DNA of 12,328 nucleotides, taken from the NCBI GenBank assembly GCA_009694165.1, contig SHVP01000071.1, positions 1 through 12,328 on the forward strand. Direction: 5' to 3'. A program made the position numbers and the translations under genes. Shown here one piece after another: positions 1 through 6,953 of the stretch (position 1 is the stretch's first letter; each line of letters opens with the position of its first letter). The notes under the pieces are model-generated. The model did not search any database, had not been told where the DNA came from, and was given only the letters and a program-made list of their open reading frames with translations. The stretch comes from Alphaproteobacteria bacterium. GTDB lineage: Bacteria > Pseudomonadota > Alphaproteobacteria > SHVP01.

Positions 1-1
1 G

Positions 2-2011
2 GCCGTCATCGCCTACACCGCCGAGGAGGTCTACGCGATCGCCGAGCTGCTGCGTCGCCAACGGGGCGGCGCCGCTGTCGTGATGGGCGCCCTGTCGCCG
101 CGAACACGCAATGCCCAGGTGGCGATGTTCGAGGCGGGCGAGGTCGACTACCTGGTGGGCACCGATGCCATCGGCATGGGACTGAACCTCAATATCGCCC
201 ATGTCGCCTTGGCGAGCCTGCGCAAGTTCGACGGCTCGTTCTTTCGCCCGTTGAGCGCAGCCGAAATCGGTCAAGTCGCCGGCCGGGCCGGCCGACACAT
301 GAGCGACGGCAGCTTCGGTACGACCGGCGATGCCGGCGAGTTGGCCGCCGACCTGGTGGCGCAGGTCGAGCAACATCAGTTCGCGCCGCTCGAACGCCTG
401 CACTATCGCAACTCGTCGCTCGACTTTGACTCGGCGACCGCCCTGATCCGCAGCCTCGAGCGGGCGCCGCCCTCCGACTTGTTCGCGCGCGCTCGCGAGG
501 CCGAGGATGTTTTCGTCCTCAAGGCGTTGGTCGCCGACGCCGACATTGCCGACGCCGCGCGATCGCGGGCGCGACTCGAGTTGCTGTGGGACGTCTGCCG
601 CGTGCCGGATTTCCGCAAGACCCTGATCGACGCCCATGTCCGCCTGCTCGCCCGCACCTACCGCCATCTCATCTCGCCGGCTCGGCGCCTGCCCACCGAT
701 TGGATAGCGCGCCAGGTCGACCACCTCGATCGGACGACAGGCGACATCGACACCCTGGCACGTCGCCTGGCCGATATCCGCACCTGGACCTACGTCTCCC
801 ACCAGGCGAGTTGGGTCGATGACCCGCTCCATTGGCAGGAGCGGACGCGGGGGATCGAAGATCGGCTGTCCGACGCGCTGCACCAATCGCTGACGCAGCG
901 CTTCGTCGACCGACGGACCTCGTTGCTCGCGCGCCGCCTCAAGGACAGCGGCAGCTTGTCGGCGGCGGTCGAGGACGACGGCAAAATCATCGTCGAAGGC
1001 CACAGCGTCGGACGGCTGAAGGGGTTCCGGTTCCGCTCCGAACGCGGGTCGGACGCCCATGCCAACCGAATGTTGCGCGGCGCCGCCGAGCGCGTCTTGG
1101 GACAGGCGATCAGCGGCCGCGCGCTCGCCCTGGCGGCCGCCTCCGACGAAGCCATCCGGATCGACGACCATGCGCGGCTGCGCTGGCGCGACGAAGCAAT
1201 CGCGCAACTGGTCCGCGGTGCCACCGCCCTCGATCCCGAGATTCAGGTCCTGCACGAGGGGCTGTTGCATGGGCGCTCGCTGTCGCTGGTCCGCCAGCGT
1301 CTCCAGTGCTGGGTCAGCGACCACATCCGTGGCGATTTGGCGCCGCTGGTCAACCTGCGGGACGCCGGTTTTGCCGCCGCCCCCGGCGGCATCGCCTTTC
1401 GCGTCGTCGAGGGCTTCGGGGCGGTCAAGCAGAGCGACGTGGCCGATCTGTTGCTCGGCTTGAACGTCGCCGCCCGCCGCGCCTTGCGAGCGGTCGGCCT
1501 GCGCTTCGGCCGCCACTACGTTTTTCTACCGACGCTCCTGCGGCCGGCCAAGGCCGAATGGTGTCTGCGGCTGGCGGCGATCGAACAGGCGCAGCCGCTG
1601 CCCCCGCTCGAACCGCTGACGCGCGTTTCGTTCGAGAGCAGCGTGCCCGAGCACCGGTCGCTCTATGGCGCGGCCGGCTACCGCGCCTTCGGCGCGCGCC
1701 TGATTCGCCTCGACATGATCGAGCGACTGGCCGACGCAGCGTGGGCCAAGAACGAGCAAGGCCCCTTCGTGTCCTCACCCGAACTGCTGTCGCTGGTCGG
1801 CTGTCGGCGCGAAGAACTGGCGGCGATTCTGCGCGAGATCGGTTTCCGGGTGCTGGCGGGCGAAGGCGAACCACGCTTCCATGCCAAGCCGCGCCGCTGG
1901 CGCCGCTCCCGCCCGGTCGACGGCGGCGGCCGCGCGGACGAGCCCGTCGATCCGCACTCACCCTTTGCCGCGCTGGCGACGCTAAAGCGCCGCGGGAATC
2001 GCACCCGGTGA
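2..2011 (+). CDS. Suv3/MgpS-like DExH-box helicase, C-terminal part (5' truncated by window)
   Basis: The reading frame is open from base 2, so the gene begins outside the window; 669 residues are visible. The start holds the second RecA-like helicase domain: a GALSPRTR segment, motif V (GTDAIGMGLNL, about bases 158-190) and motif VI (QVAGRAGR, about 272-295) followed by HMSDGSFGTT. This signature is typical of Suv3-type SF2 helicases, which unwind RNA or DNA with ATP. Motifs I-III must lie upstream. The remaining 550 or so residues are the helical, basic C-terminal region found in long alphaproteobacterial members, ending in an Arg-rich tail. The stop overlaps the start of the S4-domain gene, suggesting coupled translation and a shared role in RNA metabolism. 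I recall helicase-S4-fdxA-carD as a recurrent alphaproteobacterial order, where the helicase is often labelled MgpS. The substrate cannot be told from sequence. Confidence 0.9.
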   Translation, partial: AVIAYTAEEVYAIAELLRRQRGGAAVVMGALSPRTRNAQVAMFEAGEVDYLVGTDAIGMGLNLNIAHVALASLRKFDGSFFRPLSAAEIGQVAGRAGRHMSDGSFGTTGDAGELAADLVAQVEQHQFAPLERLHYRNSSLDFDSATALIRSLERAPPSDLFARAREAEDVFVLKALVADADIADAARSRARLELLWDVCRVPDFRKTLIDAHVRLLARTYRHLISPARRLPTDWIARQVDHLDRTTGDIDTLARRLADIRTWTYVSHQASWVDDPLHWQERTRGIEDRLSDALHQSLTQRFVDRRTSLLARRLKDSGSLSAAVEDDGKIIVEGHSVGRLKGFRFRSERGSDAHANRMLRGAAERVLGQAISGRALALAAASDEAIRIDDHARLRWRDEAIAQLVRGATALDPEIQVLHEGLLHGRSLSLVRQRLQCWVSDHIRGDLAPLVNLRDAGFAAAPGGIAFRVVEGFGAVKQSDVADLLLGLNVAARRALRAVGLRFGRHYVFLPTLLRPAKAEWCLRLAAIEQAQPLPPLEPLTRVSFESSVPEHRSLYGAAGYRAFGARLIRLDMIERLADAAWAKNEQGPFVSSPELLSLVGCRREELAAILREIGFRVLAGEGEPRFHAKPRRWRRSRPVDGGGRADEPVDPHSPFAALATLKRRGNRTR

Positions 2012-2343
2012 ACCTGCCCGCTCCCCACACCCACCCCGCCGCGCTACGCGTCGACAAGTGGCTGTGGCACGCCCAGCCCTGCCGCAGCCGCTCGCTCGCA
2101 GCCCAGCTTTGCACGGGGGGCGACGTACGCCTCAACGGCCGCTTGATCACCAAGGCGAGTCAGGTGGTGCGCCCAGGCGACGTGCTGACGGTGAAGTTCC
2201 CGGGAACCGTCAGAGTTCTTCGCGTGGCCGCGCTCGGCGACCGACGGGGGCCGGCCCGACTTGCTGCGACTCTTTATCAAGAAGTCCATGGCCGCGAGCC
2301 GCCCGACCGCGGGCGTCGCGACGATCCGACGCAGCACCGGTAA
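2008..2343 (+). CDS. S4-domain RNA-binding protein (HslR-like)
   Basis: A 111-residue protein starting at GTG 2008, which overlaps the helicase stop by 4 bases (GTGA). There is no strong Shine-Dalgarno, so translational coupling is the likely means of initiation. The S4 fold spans about residues 13-65: RVDKWLW (14-20), then [10 protein letters not shown], a [11 protein letters not shown] turn (37-47) and VRPGDVLTV (54-62). The heat-shock protein HslR (Hsp15) and related small S4 proteins share this layout and bind structured rRNA or stalled 50S-tRNA complexes. The tail after residue 95 is short and rich in Arg and Asp. The usual 'ARFFKTR' stretch after KWLW is replaced by HAQPCRSR, so the RNA-contact face may differ. 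The start choice rests on the overlap and on domain position. The longer open frame upstream in the same phase is a shadow of the helicase gene. Confidence 0.88.
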   Translation: MNLPAPHTHPAALRVDKWLWHAQPCRSRSLAAQLCTGGDVRLNGRLITKASQVVRPGDVLTVKFPGTVRVLRVAALGDRRGPARLAATLYQEVHGREPPDRGRRDDPTQHR

Positions 2344-2348
2344 GGGGA

Positions 2349-2377
2349 TTGGCAGCCGCGCGGTAAGTCGGTTAGGC
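2349..2377 (+). promoter_or_regulatory. Possible sigma70-type promoter for fdxA
   Basis: TTGGCA (2349-2354) is followed after 17 bases by TTAGGC (2372-2377); shifting by one base gives TAGGCT with an 18-base spacer. The -35 fits alphaproteobacterial promoters well, the -10 only moderately. It sits in the 61-base gap between the S4 gene and fdxA, so fdxA may be expressed apart from the helicase gene. Confidence 0.35.
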
Positions 2378-2404
2378 TCGCCCGCACCCCAGTGGAGGAG
2401 AGCG

Positions 2405-2743
2405 ATGACATACATCGTCAATGAAGCCTGCATCAAATGCAAACTCCAGGACTGTGTCGAGGTCTGCCCGGTCGATTGCTTCTACGAGGGCGAGAACATG
2501 CTGGTGATCAATCCCGATGAGTGCATCGACTGCGGGGTATGTGAACCAGAATGCCCGGTCGAGGCGATCCTCCCGGACACCGACGACGCGTCCCAGGCTT
2601 TCATCGCCCTGAATACGGAATACGCAAAAAAATGGCCCAACATCACCCGCAAGGGAGCTGTGCCGGCCGACGAAGCCAAGTTCCGCACGGTCAAGGACAA
2701 GTATAAGAAATACTTCAGCGCCAAACCCGGCCAGGGCACCTGA
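2405..2743 (+). CDS. fdxA: Ferredoxin FdxA, 7Fe [3Fe-4S][4Fe-4S] type
   Basis: A 112-residue cytoplasmic electron carrier closely resembling Azotobacter ferredoxin I. By family alignment Cys9, Cys17 and Cys50 should bind the [3Fe-4S] cluster, and Cys21, Cys40, Cys43 and Cys46 the [4Fe-4S] cluster. Cys12 and Cys25 match the extra cysteines of that family. The hallmarks [21 protein letters not shown] and the [12 protein letters not shown] segment are intact, and a C-terminal helical tail of about 50 residues includes KKWPNIT. The start at ATG 2405 is set by a strong Shine-Dalgarno (GGAGGAG, 2394-2400) and by the family N-terminus MTYIVNEAC. An in-frame ATG at 2261 would add 48 unrelated residues and is rejected. 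The gene sits between the S4 gene and carD, a recurrent neighbourhood. Its redox partner cannot be read from the window. Confidence 0.96.
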   Translation: MTYIVNEACIKCKLQDCVEVCPVDCFYEGENMLVINPDECIDCGVCEPECPVEAILPDTDDASQAFIALNTEYAKKWPNITRKGAVPADEAKFRTVKDKYKKYFSAKPGQGT

Positions 2744-2762
2744 CGGCCGCTCAGGCCCCGTC

Positions 2763-2794
2763 CACCGGGTGCAGGACCCGGGTGAAATGTTTTT
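2763..2794 (+). terminator. Possible weak terminator after fdxA
   Basis: CCGGGT (2765-2770) and ACCCGG (2776-2781) form a perfect 6-bp stem with a 5-base loop. One bulge lets two more pairs form. Five T residues follow at 2790-2794, separated from the stem by several bases, which weakens the call. The T-run lies just upstream of the putative carD extended -10. Confidence 0.4.
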
Positions 2795-2806
2795 GTGCCG
2801 GGATTG

Positions 2807-2815
2807 TGCTATGAT
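2807..2815 (+). promoter_or_regulatory. Extended -10 promoter candidate for carD
   Basis: TGC followed by TATGAT (2810-2815) is a good extended -10 element. No convincing -35 is spaced for it, which is tolerated for extended -10 promoters. Transcription would start near 2822 and give a 5' leader of about 160 bases before the carD start at 2982. Confidence 0.45.
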
Positions 2816-2850
2816 CCCGTCGTCGGCTCGGCCGTTCCGCGGTCAATCCG

Positions 2851-2878
2851 TTGGCGCTTGGAACTAAGTCTGTAACAT
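2851..2878 (+). promoter_or_regulatory. Second promoter candidate for carD
   Basis: TTGGCG (2851-2856) and TAACAT (2873-2878) are separated by 16 bases, with TG directly before the -10. A start near 2885 would leave a leader of about 97 bases. carD could therefore have tandem promoters. Confidence 0.35.
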
Positions 2879-2981
2879 CGCGGAATCGCTGGCCTTTTTT
2901 CACGTCCCGCGCAATTCGCGTGGCGATCAACCGATGGTCGCCGACGGGACGATGTTTGCATGGGCAGACGGACGATAGGAA

Positions 2982-3653
2982 ATGACGCAAGCAAGAAAGA
3001 AGTCGGCCGCCAAGGCGACGGCCAAAAAGACCGCCAAAAAATCCCCCGCCCCGGCGAGGGCGGCGAGCGTCGGCGCGGCCAAGGTCGCGACGCCGCCCAG
3101 GGGCGCCAAGATTGCGAAGGTCGTACCGCCGCCGAAGCCGGCCAAGGTCACCCAGGTTCGGCGCAAACTCGCCTTCGCCGTGAACGATCACGTCGTCTAC
3201 CCAACCCACGGGGTGGGCCAGGTGACCTCCATTGAAGAGCGCGAAATCGCCGGTCAGAAACTCGAGCTCTATGTCGTCACGTTCGAGAAAGACAAGATGA
3301 CCCTGCGCGTCCCGGTCAGCAAAGCCGCCAATACCGGCATGCGCAAACTGGCCTCGCCGCAGATCCTCGAATCGGCGATCACCACCCTGAAGGGACGGGC
3401 GCGGGTCAAACGGACGATGTGGAGCCGCCGCGCCCAGGAATACGAAGCCAAGATCAACTCGGGCGACCCGATCTCCATCGCCGAGGTGGTGCGCGACCTG
3501 CACCGCAGTGCCAGCCAGCCCGAACAATCCTACAGCGAGCGGCAGATCTACGAAGCCGCGCTCGATCGGCTGGTGCGCGAGATCGCCGCCGTCGAGCGCA
3601 TCGACGAGGCCGTGGCGAGCGAACGCGTGCAAAAGGTCCTGCGCGCCGCCTAG
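2982..3653 (+). CDS. carD: CarD/CdnL-family transcription regulator with basic N-terminal tail
   Basis: A 223-residue protein. Residues 62-120 are the CarD/TRCF-type RNA polymerase interaction domain (FAVNDHVVYPTHGVGQV onward). The rest is the helical DNA-contact domain with W147-S-R-R and SIAEVVRDLHR (165-175), matching the family segment whose Trp stabilises the upstream edge of the open promoter complex in mycobacterial CarD. Family members bind the RNA polymerase beta subunit and support housekeeping transcription. Most are roughly 160-170 residues. This one has about 60 extra N-terminal residues rich in Lys, Ala and Pro, with KK-A-KK repeats like histone H1 or AlgP. The start at ATG 2982 follows AGGA (2977-2980) with very tight spacing, and no other start with a ribosome site lies downstream before the domain, so the tail is probably real. 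A terminator follows at 3671. Confidence 0.92.
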   Translation: MTQARKKSAAKATAKKTAKKSPAPARAASVGAAKVATPPRGAKIAKVVPPPKPAKVTQVRRKLAFAVNDHVVYPTHGVGQVTSIEEREIAGQKLELYVVTFEKDKMTLRVPVSKAANTGMRKLASPQILESAITTLKGRARVKRTMWSRRAQEYEAKINSGDPISIAEVVRDLHRSASQPEQSYSERQIYEAALDRLVREIAAVERIDEAVASERVQKVLRAA

Positions 3654-3670
3654 CGGTTACGGCGTCGGAG

Positions 3671-3703
3671 AAAACCGCCGGTCCCGCGGATCGGCGGTTT
3701 TTT
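3671..3703 (+). terminator. Intrinsic terminator after carD
   Basis: A perfect 10-bp stem pairs AAAACCGCCG (3671-3680) with CGGCGGTTTT (3692-3701) around an 11-base loop. The stem runs straight into six T residues (3698-3703). It begins 17 bases after the carD stop, which is a classic rho-independent layout. Confidence 0.93.
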
Positions 3704-3751
3704 GTCTCTAGCGTGCGGCGGCCGGAATCCGCTATTGCTTGCGCGGCACCC

Positions 3752-4555
3752 ATGTCGGAGCTCAACCCCAGCGTTTTCGCCCGCATCACCAACGCTCGCC
3801 GCATTTGGGCGATCGGCGCCATCCATGGCGAGGTTGAACCGCTGCGGGCGCTTCACCGGTCCATCGCCGATCGTTTTGCGCTCGGCGATCGCTTCGTCTA
3901 TCTCGGCAACTATCTCGGGGTCGGCTCGTCGATCGTGGCGACGATCGACGAGATCGTCGCCTTTCGCCGCAACATGTTCCTCCCGGGGATGGAAGCGGGC
4001 GACTTCGTCTATTTGCGCGGCGCCCAGGAAGAAATGTGGCGCAAGCTGCTCCAGCTCCAGTTCGCGACTGGGCCGAGCGACGTCTTCGAATGGATGGTGG
4101 AGCACGGTGCCGCGGCGACGCTCGCCGCCTACGGGGGCAGCGTCGACGAAGCGCGCAAACTGCTGCGCGAGGGCGCGCTTACGATTACCCGTTGGACGAC
4201 GCGCCTGCGCGAGCATATGCAGGCGCATCCCGGACACGACGAACTGCTCAACAGCCTCCACCGCGCCGCGCTGACCGAGGACGGCAAGGTCTTGTTCGTC
4301 CATGCCGGCCTCGATCCGCATCGCCCCTTGAGCGAACAGGGCGACACGTTCTGGTGGGGCAGCGGCTACTTCGACGCCATCAGCGAACCCTATGCCGGCG
4401 CCGCCGTCGTCGTGCGCGGCTACGACCGCCAGCACCGCGGCATCGCCACGACTCGCCACACGATCACGGTCGACGGCGGCTGCGGCTTCGCCGGTTCGCT
4501 CGTCGCCGCCTGCCTCGGCCCGAGCGGATCGATCCTCGAGTGGATCGAGATCTGA
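3752..4555 (+). CDS. PPP-family metallophosphoesterase homologue, probable pseudophosphatase
   Basis: A 267-residue protein with the fold order of ApaH/PrpA-type phosphatases but degenerate metal sites. The canonical GDxHG is GAIHG (22-26), GDxxDRG is GNYLGVG (52-58), GNHE is GAQEE (90-94), and the late GH is GY (223-224). His25 and the VHAG His184 remain, as does the late VDGG turn (240-243). So Asp, Asp, Asn and two His positions that hold the two metals and phosphate in active enzymes are replaced, while the scaffold is preserved. Hydrolysis of protein phosphate or dinucleotides is therefore doubtful; a binding or scaffolding role is inferred. ATG 3752 is chosen because homology starts soon after it; no Shine-Dalgarno is visible. 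An open frame upstream in the same phase runs through carD and is a shadow. The gene converges on the M48 gene with a 13-base gap. Confidence 0.88.
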   Translation: MSELNPSVFARITNARRIWAIGAIHGEVEPLRALHRSIADRFALGDRFVYLGNYLGVGSSIVATIDEIVAFRRNMFLPGMEAGDFVYLRGAQEEMWRKLLQLQFATGPSDVFEWMVEHGAAATLAAYGGSVDEARKLLREGALTITRWTTRLREHMQAHPGHDELLNSLHRAALTEDGKVLFVHAGLDPHRPLSEQGDTFWWGSGYFDAISEPYAGAAVVVRGYDRQHRGIATTRHTITVDGGCGFAGSLVAACLGPSGSILEWIEI

Positions 4556-4568
4556 CCCGGCGCGGCGC

Positions 4569-6038
4569 TTAGTCGGCGATTACCTTGACCCGTTCGCCCG
4601 GCGGCGGGACCACCCCGGGCGGTAGGCCGTTGAGGACCCGGAAACGCTCGACCCGCAGGTCGTCGAAAGGCAGCCGCGCGGCGAGCGATTCCTGCGAATC
4701 GCCTGGCCGTACGGGCACCAGTTCCACCGTCAGCGGCTGCAAATTTTTGGCCTCCGCCTCGGACAAGAGACGGAAGCTGTAGGTCGTGCGCTGGAAATCA
4801 TCGCGCAGCGCGTTGGTCGCCGCCGGCGTCGTCAAAAACAGGAAACGGTAGAGCACGTTCCCCGGAGCCTGAACGACGACGAGGCGGGCGTCGACCGGAC
4901 CCGAGTAATCATCGAGGCGCCCGCTGATGCGTGCCGCGGCGGTGGCGCCCCGCATCCCGTTGACCTCGATGCGCTCGGGCCGCTGCAGGTTGAAGCGTGG
5001 GGCCCAAACCTGGGTGAGATAGATGAGCGGATCGGGATGGCTGCGCTCGCGCGGCGCCGAATCGAAGCGGATGACGCCGGCGCCGCGCTTGCGCGCCGAT
5101 ACCACCTTGCTGCTGTTGACCAGGCGGAAGCCGGGCGGCACCTGGAAGGAAAAGCGCAGCTTGGTGTGGACGAACGAGGTGCCGCGGATGAACCCCTGGT
5201 CGGGATCGTCACCGTAGAGCATGCCGGCGATCTCGCCGAGGAACCGATCGCGGTTGGCGACGCCGCCGCGCCCGCCGGCGTCCTGGACCGCACGATCGAC
5301 CCGGTCGGCCGTGCGCGGATGGGTGGCGAACAGGCCGCCGTCGGGCAATTCCCTGTCGTAGAGGCGCGACATAAGATTCTTGTCGGCCTCGAGCGAGCGC
5401 AGGAAGCTCGCCATCGATTGCGGGTCGTACCCCGCCTGGCGCATGTAGCGCACCCCCAGCGTATCGGCCTCGAACTCCTGCTCGCGTGAATAGCCGAGCA
5501 GGTAGAGCTCGCCGCCCATTTGCGCGACTTGGACGAGATCGGAGTTGTTGAGCACGGCGCCCAGCACACCGAGCCCCAGCTGCGTGGCGACGGACTGGCT
5601 ATAGCGCTGCGCCGTGTGTCGCGCCACGACGTGGCCGATCTCGTGGGCGATGACGCCGGCCAGCTCGGCTTCGTTGTTGGCGAGCGCGACCAGGCCGCGG
5701 GTGACGTAGACATAGCCGCCCGGCAGCGCAAAGGCGTTGATGATAGGCGAGTTCAGCACGGTGAAGGTGAACGGGAAGCGCGGCATCTCGGAATTGGCGA
5801 CCAGGCGGCCGCCGAGCTCGGCCACGTAGCCCGCCACCTTGGGCTCGTCATAGACGCCGCCGAACTCGGCGATGACCTTGGGGTGTTCCTGCGCGCCCAT
5901 ACGGACTTCGTCCTCGGGCGACATGAACAGGGTGAAACTTTGTCCGCCGGTCGCGGGGTTGGTGGTGCAGCCGCCCGTCAGCGCCAGAACCGCCAGCACA
6001 GCAAACAGGGCGAGCAGGGAAGCGAGACGCCGGGTCAT
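4569..6038 (-). CDS. M48 family metalloprotease lipoprotein (BepA-like) with C-terminal LysM-like domain
   Basis: A 489-residue protein with a lipoprotein signal peptide (basic MTRR, hydrophobic stretch, LTGGC with Cys24 as lipidation site). The residues after Cys are Thr-Thr, not Asp, which favours outer-membrane sorting. The zinc protease core has HEIGH at 132-136 and the third zinc ligand Glu190 in EFEAD. This matches M48 proteases such as BepA/YfgC, which act in periplasmic quality control of outer-membrane proteins. LFATHPRTADR (237-247) fits the family as well. From about residue 290 there is a separate beta-rich region, and residues 440-489 (VRPGDSQESLAARLPF...) resemble a LysM-like unit that could bind peptidoglycan. 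The ATG at 6038 overlaps the stop of the upstream nuclease gene (ATGA), giving translational coupling. An in-frame earlier start would add 33 charged residues ahead of the signal peptide and is rejected. Confidence 0.93.
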   Translation of the reverse strand: MTRRLASLLALFAVLAVLALTGGCTTNPATGGQSFTLFMSPEDEVRMGAQEHPKVIAEFGGVYDEPKVAGYVAELGGRLVANSEMPRFPFTFTVLNSPIINAFALPGGYVYVTRGLVALANNEAELAGVIAHEIGHVVARHTAQRYSQSVATQLGLGVLGAVLNNSDLVQVAQMGGELYLLGYSREQEFEADTLGVRYMRQAGYDPQSMASFLRSLEADKNLMSRLYDRELPDGGLFATHPRTADRVDRAVQDAGGRGGVANRDRFLGEIAGMLYGDDPDQGFIRGTSFVHTKLRFSFQVPPGFRLVNSSKVVSARKRGAGVIRFDSAPRERSHPDPLIYLTQVWAPRFNLQRPERIEVNGMRGATAAARISGRLDDYSGPVDARLVVVQAPGNVLYRFLFLTTPAATNALRDDFQRTTYSFRLLSEAEAKNLQPLTVELVPVRPGDSQESLAARLPFDDLRVERFRVLNGLPPGVVPPPGERVKVIAD

Positions 6039-6814
6039 TCGCCAAGTACCTCGATCTGTTCCGGATGCGTCGCCTGGATCATCGGACCGTTCATCGACTT
6101 GAGCCATCCGCGCACGCGCACGCGGCGCCCTTTCCACTGGAACGGGTCGAGGCGACTGGTGCGGAAGCTACGGAGGTCGCGCGGCGAAATTGTGACGGTG
6201 AAATCGCTGCGCCAATCGGGGCCGAAATTGAGGTAAACGGTGCCCTTGTTGCTGGCGGCGGCGACGACCCGCCCCTCGATCACCTCGTAGCGGCCGAGAT
6301 AGCGGCCGGCCTCCTCGGCGGTGCGGACGCGGTAATAATCGCGGTGCCAGAGACCGCGCGCCTCGCGCCGCGCCTCCTGTTCGAGGGCCAGCATGTCGGC
6401 CGCCCACGACCGGTTGTCGCTGAAGGTGTAGACGCGGGCGAGCCCGCGCCGCAGCATCTCGCCTTGCACCCAGCGCCCCTGGTCGTCCTGCAGGTGCGCA
6501 AGGTGACGACCATGGCGATCCATCTGCAGGCCGCCGAACTGGAGCGTCACTGCGCGCCCGAGCGTCAACGCCTCCAGCGCCGCCTTCGACTCCTTGGCGA
6601 GCGGCTGGTCGGCCACCTTGGCCCGGCCGAGCGACAGCTTGGGGGCCTGGATGCCGACCAGGCGCACCGACGAGCGATCGTCGAGGACGACGGTATCGCC
6701 GTCCACTACCTCGATCACCGTGTGGGCAGCGGCGCGCTCGAGGTCGGCCGCCGGCGCCGGGCGCCAGGCGAGGAGCGCGAAAGCGAGGATCAACCAAGGA
6801 ACCCGGCGCCGCAT
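6035..6814 (-). CDS. Exported SNase-like (thermonuclease family) nuclease with OB-like tail
   Basis: A 259-residue protein with a signal peptide (MRRRVPWLILAFALL, likely cut after APA, residue 22). Residues 31-155 form a staphylococcal-nuclease domain: VVDGDTVVL (36-44), VRLVGIQAPK (50-59), KES (74-76) and DRHGR (99-103). By alignment to SNase, catalytic Arg35, Glu43 and Arg87 correspond to Arg51, Glu75 and Arg103, all present. The calcium ligand Asp40 position is Gln56 (IQAP instead of IDTP). I recall this change in other alphaproteobacterial members. The tail (about 175-257: EGRVV, VYLNFG, RVRVRGWL, PMIQATHPEQIEVL) looks like an OB-fold nucleic-acid-binding unit. It overlaps the M48 gene by 4 bases, so the two envelope hydrolases form an operon. 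No Shine-Dalgarno is seen; a -10 element lies 6 bases upstream of the start. Confidence 0.9.
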   Translation of the reverse strand: MRRRVPWLILAFALLAWRPAPAADLERAAAHTVIEVVDGDTVVLDDRSSVRLVGIQAPKLSLGRAKVADQPLAKESKAALEALTLGRAVTLQFGGLQMDRHGRHLAHLQDDQGRWVQGEMLRRGLARVYTFSDNRSWAADMLALEQEARREARGLWHRDYYRVRTAEEAGRYLGRYEVIEGRVVAAASNKGTVYLNFGPDWRSDFTVTISPRDLRSFRTSRLDPFQWKGRRVRVRGWLKSMNGPMIQATHPEQIEVLGE

Positions 6815-6820
6815 CGGCCG

Positions 6821-6826
6821 ATGCTA
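6821..6826 (-). promoter_or_regulatory. -10 element suggesting a leaderless nuclease-protease transcript
   Basis: Read on the minus strand, TAGCAT ends 6 bases before ATG 6814. A start seven bases past the hexamer would fall on the A of the ATG. The -35 region is poor, so confidence is low. The absence of a Shine-Dalgarno agrees with a leaderless message. Confidence 0.3.
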
Positions 6827-6852
6827 TCTGCCCTGCCCGGGGGCAGCCAGCC

Positions 6853-6882
6853 TTGCCGACCGCCCCAGGTTGAGACTAGTAT
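6853..6882 (+). promoter_or_regulatory. Possible promoter for the PagL-like gene
   Basis: TTGCCG (6853-6858) and TAGTAT (6877-6882) are separated by 18 bases in the divergent region between the nuclease and PagL-like genes. Transcription would begin near 6889, giving a 5' leader of about 65 bases. Confidence 0.35.
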
Positions 6883-6953
6883 TCCTCGCTTTTTCAGGGA
6901 CCTGCGGAGCGTCGTTCCGTTGCGTCCGAGCTCGGTCCAACGGGGGGTTTTCG

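Noticed and set aside
832..2007. Long + strand frame leading into the S4 gene
   Set aside because: Only the last 111 codons (from 2008) carry a domain. The upstream part is Arg/Pro/Ala-rich shadow of the helicase gene.
2881..2905. Attenuator-like terminator in the carD leader
   Set aside because: The T6 tract at 2895-2900 is preceded only by a 3-bp GCG/CGC stem, too weak for termination.
2751..3632. 293-codon minus-strand frame over carD
   Set aside because: It is antisense to a well-supported CarD gene and ignores the promoter and leader region.
6833..6846. CTGCCC/GGGCAG palindrome near the nuclease start
   Set aside because: It has a 2-base loop and no T-run or known operator match, and could arise by chance in G+C-rich DNA.
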